Source of the DNA: Prescottella agglutinans
Lineage (GTDB): Bacteria > Actinomycetota > Actinomycetes > Mycobacteriales > Mycobacteriaceae
NCBI RefSeq assembly: GCF_004011865.1
Contig: NZ_RKLP01000002.1
Coordinates: forward strand, 248,001-312,000
Direction: 5' to 3'
Length of the DNA: 64,000 nucleotides
Shown piece by piece: positions 44,026 to 53,127 of the stretch. The notes below the pieces were generated by a model. The model ran no database searches. It was given only the letters and a program-made list of their open reading frames with translations, and was not told the DNA's origin. The number at the start of each line of letters is the position of its first letter. The first letter of the stretch is position 1. Both the position numbers and the translations under genes were made by a program.

Positions 44026-44349
44026 CTAACTCGTCGGTTTGGTGGGTGGGTCCTGCTCGGGCTGCGAGCCCCCGGCCGGCTGCTCCGGTTCGGTGACCTC
44101 CGCGATCGCCGCACCCCGATCCGTGCCCTCGTCGGCTGCCTGATCGGCCTCCGGATGCTCCGGCTGGAAGGTGTCCGGCAGCTTCTTCAGCTGCTTGTTC
44201 ATCGAACGGATCAGCAGGACCGTGCCGACCAGCAGCGCCACGACGAGCACCAGTCCGAGCGGTGACGCCTTGCCGAACTCGGGCCCCTGCGGGCTGCTCG
44301 GGGTGCTGGTTCCCTGGGCGAGGATCTCCCACGCCAACGTCGTCATCAC
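44026..44349 (-). CDS. Small single-pass membrane protein (Rv1083-like)
   Basis: A 107-residue protein with one transmembrane helix (SPLGLVLVVALLVGTVLLIRSMNKQLKKLP, about residues 28-52) and an acidic, Pro/Glu-rich cytoplasmic tail. The start is GTG at 44349 or ATG at 44346; the GTG shares one base with the mca stop (TAGTG). It always sits between mca and the DUF255 gene in related genomes, so a link to one of them is likely, but no function is known. Confidence 0.82.
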   Translation of the reverse strand: MMTTLAWEILAQGTSTPSSPQGPEFGKASPLGLVLVVALLVGTVLLIRSMNKQLKKLPDTFQPEHPEADQAADEGTDRGAAIAEVTEPEQPAGGSQPEQDPPTKPTS

Positions 44350-45254
44350 TACTGCTCATCCTTCACGATGCCCGCGAACAAATCGTTCTCCGGGATTGCG
44401 GTGTGTACCCGGGTCTTGGCCAACTCGAACTCCTCGGTCGGCCAGATCTTCTGCTGGATGTCGAGCGGCACCGCGAAGAAGGACCCGTTGGGATCGATCT
44501 GGGTCGCGTGGGCGCGCAGGGCGTCGTCCCGCTGCGGGAAGTAGTCGCCGCACGCGATCTGCGTCGTCACCCGGGCCATCAGATCACCCTGTTCGGTCTT
44601 CCACTTCTTCAGCCAGTCGGCCATCGGGAATTCCTCACCGCGGCGCTCGTACTCCTCCTGGAACTGGACCAGGCGCTTCCGGATGAACCCGTGCGAGTAG
44701 TAGACCTTCTGCACCTCCCACGGCTCGCCGGCGTCCGGGAACTGCTCCGGATCCCCCGCCGCGTCGTAGGCGGCCATAGACACCTCGTGGCACTTGATGT
44801 GGTCCGGGTGCGGGTACCCACCGTTCTCGTCGTACGTGGTCATCACGTGCGGACGGAACTCGCGGATCACCTTGACCAGCGCCTCGGTGGGAACCTCGAG
44901 CGGTTCGAGCGCGAAGCACCCCTCGGGCAGCGGCGGCTTGGGGTCGCCCTCCGGCAGGCCGGAGTCGACGAACCCCAGCCACGTCTGCTGCACCCCCAGG
45001 ATTCGGGCGGCCTCGGCCATCTCCTCCTGCCGGACCTCGGTCATCCGCTCCCGGATGCCCGGCACGTCCATCGCCGGATTGAGGATGTCGCCGCGCTCAC
45101 CACCAGTGAGGGTCACCACGAGGACCTCGTTACCCTCCGCGGCGTAGCGAGCCATCGTCGCAGCGCCCTTGCTCGACTCGTCGTCGGGATGGGCATGAAC
45201 GGCCATGAGTCGGAATCCGCTCACGTGTGTCTTCACCTCAGCTTCGCGTGTCAC
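44349..45254 (-). CDS. mca: Mycothiol S-conjugate amidase
   Basis: Zn amidase that cleaves mycothiol S-conjugates, releasing a mercapturic acid for export and glucosamine-inositol for recycling. The product has 301 residues. Metal motifs are [21 protein letters not shown] near residues 18-36, and [12 protein letters not shown] near 145. The C-terminal [31 protein letters not shown] contains the Mca-type substrate region, distinguishing it from MshB. It corresponds to Rv1082. The start may be 45254 or an in-frame site closer to [10 protein letters not shown]. Confidence 0.95.
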   Translation of the reverse strand: MTREAEVKTHVSGFRLMAVHAHPDDESSKGAATMARYAAEGNEVLVVTLTGGERGDILNPAMDVPGIRERMTEVRQEEMAEAARILGVQQTWLGFVDSGLPEGDPKPPLPEGCFALEPLEVPTEALVKVIREFRPHVMTTYDENGGYPHPDHIKCHEVSMAAYDAAGDPEQFPDAGEPWEVQKVYYSHGFIRKRLVQFQEEYERRGEEFPMADWLKKWKTEQGDLMARVTTQIACGDYFPQRDDALRAHATQIDPNGSFFAVPLDIQQKIWPTEEFELAKTRVHTAIPENDLFAGIVKDEQ

Positions 45255-45430
45255 CGTCGTGGCGTGTCACCTGCAGTGGTCGACCGCTACCGCGCACGGC
45301 GCGCCGTCGTCCTTCCCCTATAGTTCCACCTGACACATACGACCGTCTGTCGTACCCCCGCTACGCGTGGCATACGGCGATCCCGACGGCCCCACGGAGC
45401 ACCACCACAAACCGGCTCGAGAGCGAAGTG

Positions 45431-45856
45431 ATGAGCAGTACACCTCCCACCGACCGCTACGGGTCCGCGCCGCGGACTGTCCGCCCGAAGAACTGGGGCA
45501 AGTTGGTGCTGACGGGTCTCGTGATCCTCGCCGGCATCGGAATCGCCTACATCGGCTACACCAAGTTCTCCGTCAAGGACGTCGACGGCAAGCAGGTCGC
45601 GTTCGACATCGTCGACGATCGGACGATGAACATTCAGATCACGGTGACCCGCGAGGACCCGTCCGAGCCCGCGGTGTGCATCGTCCGCACCCGCTCGAAG
45701 GACGGCTCCGAGACCGGCCGCCGCGAGGTGTACATCGCGCCGTCAGAATCGAAGACCGTCGAGGTCACCGCCCCCGTCCACGCCTCCCAGCCACCCGCTA
45801 TGGGCGATCTGTACGGATGCAGTATGGACGTTCCGGACTATCTTCGCGCCGGCTGA
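45431..45856 (+). CDS. DUF4307 membrane protein (Rv1081c-like)
   Basis: A 141-residue protein. A short cytoplasmic N-terminus (DRYGSAPRTVRPKNWGK) precedes one transmembrane helix (LVLTGLVILAGIGIAYIGY, about 27-45) and an extracytoplasmic immunoglobulin-like domain with FDIVDDRTMNIQITVTREDP and a Cys pair (PAVCIVRT and YGCSMDVPDY). This is the DUF4307 layout. The ATG at 45431 is chosen; the upstream open frame is not family-like. Divergent from mca, as in M. tuberculosis. Function unknown. Confidence 0.88.
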   Translation: MSSTPPTDRYGSAPRTVRPKNWGKLVLTGLVILAGIGIAYIGYTKFSVKDVDGKQVAFDIVDDRTMNIQITVTREDPSEPAVCIVRTRSKDGSETGRREVYIAPSESKTVEVTAPVHASQPPAMGDLYGCSMDVPDYLRAG

Positions 45857-45868
45857 CGTTCAGACCGA

Positions 45869-45899
45869 CCGGTCTTCGTTAGACCGGGCCGAAAGGCCC
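45869..45899 (+). terminator. Tandem hairpins after DUF4307 gene
   Basis: CCGGTCT/AGACCGG (45869-45875 with 45881-45887) is followed by GGGCC-GAAA-GGCCC (45886-45899). They lie between the DUF4307 stop and the greA leader. Confidence 0.55.
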
Positions 45900-45907
45900 C
45901 TCCGTGC

Positions 45908-45947
45908 TAAAATCAGTTGATACACGGTTCCACTCGGAGCCGTGTAT
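45908..45947 (+). promoter_or_regulatory. greA promoter/leader element
   Basis: TAAAAT (45908-45913) is a good -10 candidate. Directly after it, ATACACGG (45920-45927) pairs with CCGTGTAT (45940-45947), which would form a hairpin at the 5' end of a roughly 180-base greA leader. No -35 fits well. Confidence 0.4.
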
Positions 45948-46101
45948 TGCTGCATTGACGGCAGGACGAGTCTGCTCACGATGTGGGCGACCGGGGGATA
46001 ACCGCCACGGACAAGAGCGGCCTGCCCGTTGATCGTTGCTGCTCGCAGCGATCTGCCGAGGGAGTCCACGGTGGACTTCGACAACAAGGGAGTGATCGAC
46101 A

Positions 46102-46596
46102 ATGACCGAGACCCAGGTGACCTGGCTTACTCAGGAGTCTCACGACAGGCTCAAGGCTGAGCTCGACCAGCTCATCGCCAATCGTCCGGTCATTGCTGCC
46201 GAGATCAACGAGCGTCGCGAAGAGGGCGACCTCAAGGAGAACGGCGGCTACCACGCTGCTCGCGAGGAGCAGGGCCAGCAGGAGGCCCGCATCCGCCAGC
46301 TGCAGGAGCTGCTGAACAGCGCCAAGGTCGGCGAGGCCCCGACGCAGTCCGGCGTCGCGCTGCCCGGCTCGGTCGTCAAGGTCTACTACGACGGTGACGA
46401 GACCGACACCGAGACCTTCCTCATCGCCACCCGCGAGGAAGGCGCCAGCAACGACAAGCTCGAGGTCTACTCGCCGAGCTCCCCGCTGGGCGGCGCGCTC
46501 ATCGACGCCAAGGTCGGCGAGACCCGCGAGTACACCCTTCCCAACGGCAGCCTGATGAAGGTCACCCTCGTCAGCGCCGAGCCGTACCACGGCTGA
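46102..46596 (+). CDS. greA: Transcription elongation factor GreA
   Basis: Cleavage factor that rescues backtracked RNA polymerase. The product has 164 residues. The N-terminal coiled coil contains [24 protein letters not shown] and the basic-acidic tip [22 protein letters not shown], whose Asp/Glu pair acts in the polymerase channel. The C-terminal FKBP-like domain ends [19 protein letters not shown]. The ATG at 46102 is the family start. A perfect palindromic terminator follows. Confidence 0.97.
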   Translation: MTETQVTWLTQESHDRLKAELDQLIANRPVIAAEINERREEGDLKENGGYHAAREEQGQQEARIRQLQELLNSAKVGEAPTQSGVALPGSVVKVYYDGDETDTETFLIATREEGASNDKLEVYSPSSPLGGALIDAKVGETREYTLPNGSLMKVTLVSAEPYHG

Positions 46597-46642
46597 TCCG
46601 TCGCAGCCGCACCGCGGCTGAGCGGACGCAGCTCGATACGAC

Positions 46643-46676
46643 GAACCCCGGCCGGGCAGCTGCCCGGCCGGGGTTC
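46643..46676. terminator. Bidirectional terminator after greA
   Basis: A perfect 34-base palindrome (46643-46659 with 46660-46676) between greA and the converging NlpC/P60 gene. Confidence 0.9.
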
Positions 46677-46693
46677 TCGCTTTCGCCGCTCCG

Positions 46694-48091
46694 TCAGAGC
46701 ACCCGACGGGCCTTCATGTCCGCGAAAACCGGTCCGATCTTGACGACATCGCCCGTCTGCGGGGCATGCACCATGAGCCCGTTGCCCATGTAGATGCCGA
46801 CGTGGCCGGGGCCGGCCGCCTGCCAGTTACCGAAGACCAGGTCACCCGGCTGCGCCGCGGCCATGGAGACCTCGGTGCCGACACCCCACTGCGTCTCCGA
46901 CGTGCGCGGCAGGACGACCTTGCCGCCGCTGGCCGCGAACACCGCCGCCGACGTCAGGCCCGAACAGTCGAAGCCGCCCATCGTGGGTCCGCTGATGTTG
47001 CCGCCACCCCACACGTACGGGAGTCCGAGGAACCGCATCGCCAGCTGGACGGCGGCACCACCGAGGCCGGTGGTGGGCAGGTTGATGTCGAAGTTGAAGT
47101 TCGCGAACGGCGACAGCAACTGCTCGAACTGTCCCTCCGACCCGCGGATCTTCTGCACGTACGGGCCGCTCTGGTCGGCCGCGTCGTCGACGCCGGTCGG
47201 AATGCCGCCCGCCTTGCGGATCGCCCGGGTACCGGCGTTGAAGGCCGCGAGTGCCAGGTCGAGGGTGTCGCCCTGGACCAGGCCCTCCTGCTTCCAGGCG
47301 TCCATCTGAGCGTAGTTGTCGCACAACATGTGTCCGGCGGCCATGACGGAGTCGGCGACACCGGTGATGTCGGCGGTGCCGTCACCGTCGGCGTCCTTGC
47401 CGTACTTGGCCCACTCGCTGGGCATGAACTTGGCCGGTCCCCGTCCGCCGGCCAGCGAGACCGGCGCGCTGGGGCCGTAGCGGAAGTCGTTCTCCACCGA
47501 GAACAGCGCCGCGAGCGTCGGCGCCTTCACGCCGTCGCAGATCTCGCCGCCCTTGCGCAGCCACGGCGCGAACACGGCGATCGAACCGACCTGTCCCAGT
47601 GCGGGATTCGAAGGAAGCGTGGCGGGAAGTGTGGGGAGGGTGAGCGAACCGATCCCCGGCAGCGTGACCGCGGGCGCCGCCACCGGCGCCGGTGCCTGGA
47701 CCGCAGCCGAGGGCGCCGCGGGTGCGGCCGGTGCGGGCGCGGGCGGCACCGGTTCGGTGGTCGGCGGCTGCCCGGGCGCCTCCGTCGTCGAAGGCTGCGC
47801 GGGTGGGGCCGGCGCCTGGAGTGCGGGGATGGCCCTCGCGAGATCCGACGCCGCCTGCTCCCGCATCTCCGGCGGCAGCAGCCCGATGATGCTGTTGACT
47901 GGTTCGACCAACTGCGGTGCGGGCTGCGGGGCGGGTTGCTCTATGGGCGGAGCCGCTGGAGCCGGGTCGGGTGCTGCGTTGGCTACTGCCGGAAATGCCG
48001 CACCTGTTGCTGCAGTAACAGCCACGAGGATGGCTGCAGGCTCCCATGACATACACGGCTCCTGGGGTCGCGCTTTGTTCCGAGGACTCAC
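46694..48091 (-). CDS. Secreted peptidoglycan hydrolase: SLT-like plus NlpC/P60
   Basis: About 465 residues, exported. After an Ala-rich signal (AAILVAVTAATGAAF) comes a ~110-residue Pro/Ala linker. A lytic-transglycosylase-like domain (about 170-330) has ALFSVENDFRYGPSAPVSLAGGRGPAKFMPSEW. A C-terminal NlpC/P60 domain has catalytic Cys in GGFDCSGLTSAAVF, His in GPGHVGIYMG, and VHAPQTGDVVKIG. It should cut both glycan and stem peptide. The start is uncertain: the GTG at 48091 gives a basic n-region, while the ATG at 48052 has AGGAG six bases upstream. Not the Pra protein seen at this position in M. tuberculosis. Confidence 0.9.
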   Translation of the reverse strand: MSPRNKARPQEPCMSWEPAAILVAVTAATGAAFPAVANAAPDPAPAAPPIEQPAPQPAPQLVEPVNSIIGLLPPEMREQAASDLARAIPALQAPAPPAQPSTTEAPGQPPTTEPVPPAPAPAAPAAPSAAVQAPAPVAAPAVTLPGIGSLTLPTLPATLPSNPALGQVGSIAVFAPWLRKGGEICDGVKAPTLAALFSVENDFRYGPSAPVSLAGGRGPAKFMPSEWAKYGKDADGDGTADITGVADSVMAAGHMLCDNYAQMDAWKQEGLVQGDTLDLALAAFNAGTRAIRKAGGIPTGVDDAADQSGPYVQKIRGSEGQFEQLLSPFANFNFDINLPTTGLGGAAVQLAMRFLGLPYVWGGGNISGPTMGGFDCSGLTSAAVFAASGGKVVLPRTSETQWGVGTEVSMAAAQPGDLVFGNWQAAGPGHVGIYMGNGLMVHAPQTGDVVKIGPVFADMKARRVL

Positions 48092-48144
48092 CGTAACGGG
48101 CAAACTGACTGGCGCGTGCGAGATTCAGGAAACCCTCAGCCTTT

Positions 48145-48192
48145 CGCGCACTTGCCGTCGCCGGGCGTTCACCCACGACGACGGCAAGTGCG
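48145..48192 (-). terminator. Hairpin after metB
   Basis: Fifteen-base arms (48145-48159 with 48178-48192) and an 18-base loop, 25 bases after the metB stop and just before the NlpC/P60 gene leader. Confidence 0.75.
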
Positions 48193-48216
48193 CAAAACCT
48201 CAGGTCGAACGACCTG

Positions 48217-49371
48217 TCAGCCGAGGGCCTGCTCGATGTCGGCGAGCAGATCGGCAGCATCCTCGATGCCGACCGACAGACGCACCAGATCCTCGGGAAC
48301 CTCGAGAGCGGAGCCCGCGGTCGACGCGTGCGTCATCGCACCCGGATGCTCGATCAGCGACTCGACGCCGCCGAGGGATTCGGCGAGCGTGAAGATCTGC
48401 GTGCGCGAGCAGAAGTCGAGTGCGGCCTGCTTGCCGCCCTTCAACCGCACCGACACCATGCCGCCGAAGCGGCGCATCTGCTTGGCCGCCACCGCATGGC
48501 CCGGGTGCGAGTCGAGGCCCGGGTAGATGACCTGGGCGATCGCGGAGTGGCCGGTGAGCAGGTCGACGACCTTCTCGGCGTTGTCGCTGTGCCGCTCCAT
48601 GCGCAGCGCGAGGGTCTTGATGCCGCGCATCGTCAGGAAGGCGTCGAACGGACCGGGCACCGCGCCGGCACCGTTCTGCAGGAACGCGAACTTGGCGTCG
48701 AGTTCCTCGTCGTTCGTGACGAGCGCGCCGCCCACGACGTCGGAGTGGCCGCCGATGTACTTCGTCGTCGAGTGCAGCGCGATGTCGGCACCCAACGTCA
48801 GCGGCTGCTGCAGGTACGGCGACGCAAACGTGTTGTCCACCACCAGCTTCGCACCTGCCGCGTGCGCCACCTCGGAGATGGCGGCGATGTCACCGACGTT
48901 GAGCAGCGGGTTGGTCGGCGTCTCGACCCACACCAGCTTGGTCTCGGGCCGGATCGCGGCGCGAACCGCGTCGACGTCGGACACGGCCGCGGGGGTGTAC
49001 TCGATCCCCCACTGCGTGAACACCTTGTCGATGAGCCGGAACGTGCCGCCGTAGGCGTCGTTCGGGATCACCAGGTGGTCGCCAGGACGAAGCACCGACC
49101 GCAGCACGCAGTCCGTCGCCGCCATGCCGGAACCGAACGCCCGCCCGAACGTGCCCGATTCGAGCGCGGCGAGGTTCGCCTCGAGCGGACGACGGGTGGG
49201 ATTGCCGGTGCGTGCGTACTCGAACCCGCCGCGCATGCCGCCGACGCCGTCCTGCGCGAACGTCGAACTGGCGTAGATCGGTACGTTGACGGCGCCGGTC
49301 TGCGGATCGGGCTCGTAGCCGGCGTGGATGGCCCTGGTGGAGAACCCTGCGGAGAATCCCTGCTCACTCAT
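48217..49371 (-). CDS. metB: Cystathionine gamma-synthase
   Basis: PLP enzyme joining an activated homoserine with cysteine to give cystathionine, in methionine synthesis. The product has 384 residues. GFSTRAIHAGYEPDPQTGAVNVPIYASSTF is the family start, YARTGNPTRRPLEANLAALE binds the cofactor phosphate, and the Schiff-base Lys is in LHSTTKYIGGHSDVVGG near residue 198. The C-terminal SLGGVESLIEHPGAMTHAS is the substrate region. Gamma-lyase activity cannot be excluded from sequence. With cbs nearby it handles the cysteine/homocysteine exchange. It corresponds to Rv1079. Confidence 0.94.
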   Translation of the reverse strand: MSEQGFSAGFSTRAIHAGYEPDPQTGAVNVPIYASSTFAQDGVGGMRGGFEYARTGNPTRRPLEANLAALESGTFGRAFGSGMAATDCVLRSVLRPGDHLVIPNDAYGGTFRLIDKVFTQWGIEYTPAAVSDVDAVRAAIRPETKLVWVETPTNPLLNVGDIAAISEVAHAAGAKLVVDNTFASPYLQQPLTLGADIALHSTTKYIGGHSDVVGGALVTNDEELDAKFAFLQNGAGAVPGPFDAFLTMRGIKTLALRMERHSDNAEKVVDLLTGHSAIAQVIYPGLDSHPGHAVAAKQMRRFGGMVSVRLKGGKQAALDFCSRTQIFTLAESLGGVESLIEHPGAMTHASTAGSALEVPEDLVRLSVGIEDAADLLADIEQALG

Positions 49372-49405
49372 GGCGTTCAGCCTAGCGACCGGGTTCGCTC
49401 TCCGG

Positions 49406-49987
49406 TCAGCTCACCATCGTCGACCGCACCGCGACCAACAGTGCGGCGGCGTCCTCCTTCGAGAACGTGGCCCCGTCGCGGGGGAAGAGGAAGAGCGTCG
49501 CGCCCGGCGAGTTGTAGGTGGTGCCGACGTCGTCGATCGACGTGATGTAGCCGCCGATCGCCTCGGCCTCTTTGCTGGGGACGTAGATCTTCGAGCGGGC
49601 GATCGCCGGCCGGAGCTTGTCGACCTCCTCCTTCGACACGTCCGCCGGTTCGACGTTGACCGTGAATTCGCCCTTGCCCACGAAGAGGCACATCGTCCCG
49701 CTGCCCTCCGCCAGGACCGTCATCTTGAAGCCGCTCGCGTAACGGGCGATCGCCTTCTCGACCTCGGCGCACGTCGGAAGCCTCCCGGCTGCGACGTCGG
49801 CCGTGCGGGGCGCACCCGTCGGCACGGTCGACGTCCGAGGCGGCGCCTGCACCGACGGGTGCGCGGAGACCATCTCACCCCCGCCGGTCGCCTTCGCCGT
49901 CCCCTCGACCGTGCCCCCGCACGCCGAACCCGACACCACCACTGCCGCAAGACATGCGACAGCCCCCACGTTTCTCCCCCACTGCAT
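49406..49987 (-). CDS. Exported lipoprotein, unknown family
   Basis: A 193-residue lipoprotein. The signal sequence ends in lipobox SGSAC with Cys23. A Thr/Pro/Ala-rich linker (about 25-65) leads to a folded domain beginning LPTCAEVEKAIARYASGFKM and containing GTMCLFVGKGEFTVNVEPADVSKEEV, a Cys pair likely forming a disulphide. It resembles DUF3558-type mycobacterial lipoproteins in layout, but I cannot place it firmly. It lies between cbs and metB on the same strand, 77 bases after the cbs stop with a terminator between, so it probably has its own promoter. Confidence 0.75.
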   Translation of the reverse strand: MQWGRNVGAVACLAAVVVSGSACGGTVEGTAKATGGGEMVSAHPSVQAPPRTSTVPTGAPRTADVAAGRLPTCAEVEKAIARYASGFKMTVLAEGSGTMCLFVGKGEFTVNVEPADVSKEEVDKLRPAIARSKIYVPSKEAEAIGGYITSIDDVGTTYNSPGATLFLFPRDGATFSKEDAAALLVAVRSTMVS

Positions 49988-50015
49988 GGCGCAGAGCCTA
50001 GCCGAGGCCCGAAAC

Positions 50016-50051
50016 GACGAATTCCCGGTGGGTGTCCACCGGGAATTCGTC
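50016..50051 (-). terminator. Terminator after cbs
   Basis: Perfect 16-base arms (50016-50031 with 50036-50051) and a 4-base loop, 14 bases after the cbs stop. Confidence 0.9.
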
Positions 50052-50064
50052 AGGATTCGGGCAA

Positions 50065-51447
50065 TCAGGCTCCGGCGCTGAGGAACCCGAGCAGATCGTG
50101 TCGAGTGATGACCCCGGCGGGCTTGCCGTCGTCGACGACCATCAGGGCGTCGGTGTCGCCGAGGGCCTTGGTCGCCGCGGACACCGGCTCGTGCGCACCG
50201 ATGAGCGGGAACGGCTTGCTCATGTGCTTCTCGACCGGGTCGGCCAGGGCGGCGCGGCCCTCGAAGACCGCGCTCAGCAGGTCACGCTCGGACACGCTAC
50301 CGGCGACCTCGCCGGCCATGACCGGCGGCTCCGCGCCGACGACGGGCATCTGCGAGACGCCGTACTCGCGCAGGATCTCGATCGCGTCGCGCAGCGTCTC
50401 GCCCGGATGCGTATGCACCAGATCCGGCAGCTCACCGGACTTGCCGCGCAGCACGTCGCCGACGGTCGGTTCGGTGGTCTCACCCGAGAGCGGGGTGCGC
50501 AGGAAGCCGTACGACGCCATCCACTCGTCGTTGAAGATCTTCGACAGGTAGCCGCGGCCGCCGTCGGGCAGCAACACGACGACGACGGCATCCGGATCGC
50601 GCTCGGCGACCTTGAGTGCCGCCACGACGGCCATGCCGCACGAGCCGCCGACCAGCAGGCCCTCCTCGCGGGCGAGGCGACGGGTCATCTCGAACGAGTC
50701 GGCGTCGGACACGGCGATGATCTCGTCGGGCACCGACGGGTCGTACGCGGTGGGCCAGAAGTCCTCACCGACGCCCTCGACGAGGTACGGCCGGCCGGTG
50801 CCGCCCGAGTACACCGAGCCCTCGGGGTCGGCGCCGATGACCTTGACCTTGCCGCCCGAGATCTCCTTGAGGTAGCGGCCGGTGCCGGTGATGGTGCCAC
50901 CCGTGCCGACGCCGGCGACGAAGTGCGTCACCTTGCCGTCGGTGTCGCGCCAGATCTCCGGGCCGGTGGTCTCGTAGTGGCTGTCGGGCCCGCCCGGGTT
51001 CGCGTACTGGTTGGGCTTCCAGGCGCCCGGGATCTCCTTCACCAGGCGGTCGGAGACGTTGTAGTAGCTGTCCGGGTGCTCGGGCGCGACCGCGGTGGGG
51101 CACACCACGACCTCGGCGCCGTAGGCACGCAGGACGTTGCGCTTGTCCTCGCTGACCTTGTCGGGGCAGACGAACACGCACTTGTAGCCGCGCTTCTGCG
51201 CGACCAGGGCGAGGCCGACGCCGGTGTTGCCGGACGTGGGCTCGACGATGGTGCCGCCCGGCTTCAGCTCGCCGGACGCCTCGGCGGCGTCGATCATCTT
51301 GACCGCGATGCGGTCCTTGGAGCTGCCGCCCGGATTGAGGTACTCGATCTTGGCGGCGACCAGCCCGGAGCCCTCTCCGACCACGGAGGACAGCTTGACC
51401 AAGGGGGTGTTGCCGATGAGGTCGACGACATGATCCGCGATGCGCAT
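50065..51447 (-). CDS. cbs: Cystathionine beta-synthase
   Basis: PLP enzyme condensing homocysteine with serine (or O-acetylserine) to cystathionine, opening reverse transsulphuration. The product has 460 residues. The PLP Lys is in YLNPGGSSKDRIAVKMI near residue 44, the phosphate loop is GVGTGGTITGTGRYLKE, and VEPTSGNTGVGLALV is the Asn/substrate loop. The C-terminal ~120 residues hold two CBS domains, the last with DALMVVDDGKPAGVITRHDLLGFL. Start ATG at 51447 (MRIADHVVDLIGNTPLV). It corresponds to Rv1077. Confidence 0.95.
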   Translation of the reverse strand: MRIADHVVDLIGNTPLVKLSSVVGEGSGLVAAKIEYLNPGGSSKDRIAVKMIDAAEASGELKPGGTIVEPTSGNTGVGLALVAQKRGYKCVFVCPDKVSEDKRNVLRAYGAEVVVCPTAVAPEHPDSYYNVSDRLVKEIPGAWKPNQYANPGGPDSHYETTGPEIWRDTDGKVTHFVAGVGTGGTITGTGRYLKEISGGKVKVIGADPEGSVYSGGTGRPYLVEGVGEDFWPTAYDPSVPDEIIAVSDADSFEMTRRLAREEGLLVGGSCGMAVVAALKVAERDPDAVVVVLLPDGGRGYLSKIFNDEWMASYGFLRTPLSGETTEPTVGDVLRGKSGELPDLVHTHPGETLRDAIEILREYGVSQMPVVGAEPPVMAGEVAGSVSERDLLSAVFEGRAALADPVEKHMSKPFPLIGAHEPVSAATKALGDTDALMVVDDGKPAGVITRHDLLGFLSAGA

Positions 51448-51753
51448 GACCCCATGCTTCCAGATCGGAATCGGACACGCCCACCCGATCCGCAGGACGC
51501 GGTCGCAGACCTTCCACCGAAGCGCACCGTCCGCGCCCGGAAGGCTCTCGCTGAGTGGGACGGACGTTCGTCACGCCACGGCGGGCGAACGCGTTCCAGA
51601 ACCCAGGACGTTCCCGCTGGTCGCGAGCCCTTCGTGGCGGCGAAACCTGACTCGAGACGATCTTCCGGGCGCCTACGGGAGGCGGCCGCGTGGAGATACC
51701 GCCCCGGCAACGTAAGTTCATGGGCGAAGAGACCAACGTACGAAGGAGTTTCC
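51448..51753. other. Divergent gap between cbs and thiolase
   Basis: These 306 bases hold both promoters. M. tuberculosis has lipase genes at this point (Rv1075c, lipU); no trace of them is readable here. No hairpin or operator recognised beyond GAAGGAG (the thiolase ribosome site) near 51742. Confidence 0.5.
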
Positions 51754-52971
51754 ATGCCCGAGGCAGTCATTGTCTCCGTTGCCCGCTCGCCCATCGGCCG
51801 CGCCGTCAAGGGCTCGCTGGCCAGCATGCGCCCGGATGACCTGGCAGCTCAGATGGTTGCCGCCGCGATCGCCAAGGTCCCCGAGCTCGATCCCGCCGAG
51901 ATCGACGACCTGATGCTGGGCTGTGGTCTGCCCGGCGGCAAGGCCGGCTTCAACATGGGTCGCATCGTCGCCATCAAGCTCGGCTACGACACCCTCCCCG
52001 GCACCACGATCACCCGCTACTGCTCGTCGTCGTTGCAGACCACCCGCATGGCGCTGCACGCGATCAAGGCCGGCGAGGGCGACGTCTTCATCTCCGCCGG
52101 TGTCGAGTCGGTGTCGAGCTTCGCGGCCGGCACCTCGGACTCGCTGCCCGACACGAAGAACCCGTTCTTCGCCGAGGCGATGGAACGCACCGCCGTCGCC
52201 GCGCAGGGTGGCGTCCAGTGGAGCGACCCGCGCGAGAACGGCATCGTCCCCGACGCGTACATCGCGATGGGCCAGACTGCCGAGAACGTCGCGCAGATCA
52301 CCGGCATCACCCGCGAGGACCAGGACCGCTGGGGCGTCCGCTCGCAGAACCGCGCCGAGGAGGCCATCAAGGCCGGCTTCTTCGAGCGCGAGATCACCCC
52401 CGTCACCCTGGCCGACGGCACCGTCGTCAGCACCGACGACGGCCCGCGCGCCGGCGTCACCTACGAGGCCGTCAGCCAGCTCAAGCCGGTCTTCCGCCCC
52501 GACGGCACCATCAACGCCGGCAACTGCTGCCCGCTCAACGACGGTGCTGCCGCGCTCGTCATCATGAGCGACACCAAGGCCAAGGCGCTGGGCCTGACCC
52601 CGCTCGCGCGCGTCGTCTCCACCGCCGTCTCCGGCCTGTCCCCCGAGATCATGGGCCTGGGCCCGATCGAGGCCACCAAGAAGGCCCTCGCACTCGCCGG
52701 CAAGTCGGTCAGCGACATCGACCTCTTCGAGATCAACGAGGCCTTCGCGGTGCAGGTGCTGGGCTCGGCCCGCGCGCTGAACATCGACGAGGACAAGCTG
52801 AACGTCTCCGGTGGCGCCATCGCCGTCGGCCACCCGTTCGGTATGACCGGCGCCCGCATCACCGCGACGCTGATCAACAACCTGCAGACGCACGACAAGC
52901 AGTTCGGTGTCGAGACCATGTGTGTCGGCGGCGGCCAGGGCATGGCGATGGTGCTCGAGCGCCTGAGCTGA
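51754..52971 (+). CDS. Acetyl-CoA C-acetyltransferase (thiolase)
   Basis: Thiolase of 405 residues, catalysing acyl-CoA cleavage in beta-oxidation or the reverse condensation. The acyl-enzyme Cys lies in TTITRYCSSSLQTTRMAL near residue 89. NEAFAVQVLGSARAL carries the first His-loop block, GGAIAVGHPFGMTGARIT the catalytic His, and CVGGGQGMAMVLE the second Cys near the C-terminus. AAGGAG precedes the ATG at 51754. It matches the Rv1074c (fadA3) position. Distinguishing a degradative from a biosynthetic thiolase is not possible here. Confidence 0.95.
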   Translation: MPEAVIVSVARSPIGRAVKGSLASMRPDDLAAQMVAAAIAKVPELDPAEIDDLMLGCGLPGGKAGFNMGRIVAIKLGYDTLPGTTITRYCSSSLQTTRMALHAIKAGEGDVFISAGVESVSSFAAGTSDSLPDTKNPFFAEAMERTAVAAQGGVQWSDPRENGIVPDAYIAMGQTAENVAQITGITREDQDRWGVRSQNRAEEAIKAGFFEREITPVTLADGTVVSTDDGPRAGVTYEAVSQLKPVFRPDGTINAGNCCPLNDGAAALVIMSDTKAKALGLTPLARVVSTAVSGLSPEIMGLGPIEATKKALALAGKSVSDIDLFEINEAFAVQVLGSARALNIDEDKLNVSGGAIAVGHPFGMTGARITATLINNLQTHDKQFGVETMCVGGGQGMAMVLERLS

Positions 52972-52988
52972 TCCTCGGCTGAAACCGC

Positions 52989-53043
52989 GAACGGGCGGTT
53001 ACTGCGCACGGCTCCCGGCCGTTGCCGCAGTAACCGCCCGTTC
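52989..53043 (+). terminator. Terminator after thiolase
   Basis: Eighteen-base perfect arms (52989-53006 with 53026-53043) with a 19-base loop, 18 bases after the stop. Confidence 0.9.
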
Positions 53044-53074
53044 TGCGTTTCGGGGGATCTCCAGGGGATACGAA

Positions 53075-53110
53075 AACGGGCGGCCGCCGCGTTCGCGACG
53101 ACCGCCCGTT
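53075..53110 (-). terminator. Terminator after BI-1 gene
   Basis: AACGGGCGG (53075-53083) pairs with CCGCCCGTT (53102-53110), 18 bases beyond the BI-1 stop on the minus strand. Its arms repeat the core of the neighbouring thiolase terminator. Confidence 0.75.
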
Positions 53111-53127
53111 CTTCAGGCGTGGTGAGG

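Noticed and set aside
48092-48216. A c-di-AMP (ydaO) riboswitch before the NlpC/P60 hydrolase
   Set aside because: Such switches precede some actinobacterial wall hydrolases, but only about 125 bases are available; the visible structure is a simple hairpin fitting a metB terminator.
50032-52971. A 979-codon open frame reading through the region antisense to cbs and into the thiolase
   Set aside because: Only the part from 51754 has family matches and a ribosome site; the rest is the antisense shadow of cbs in high-GC DNA.
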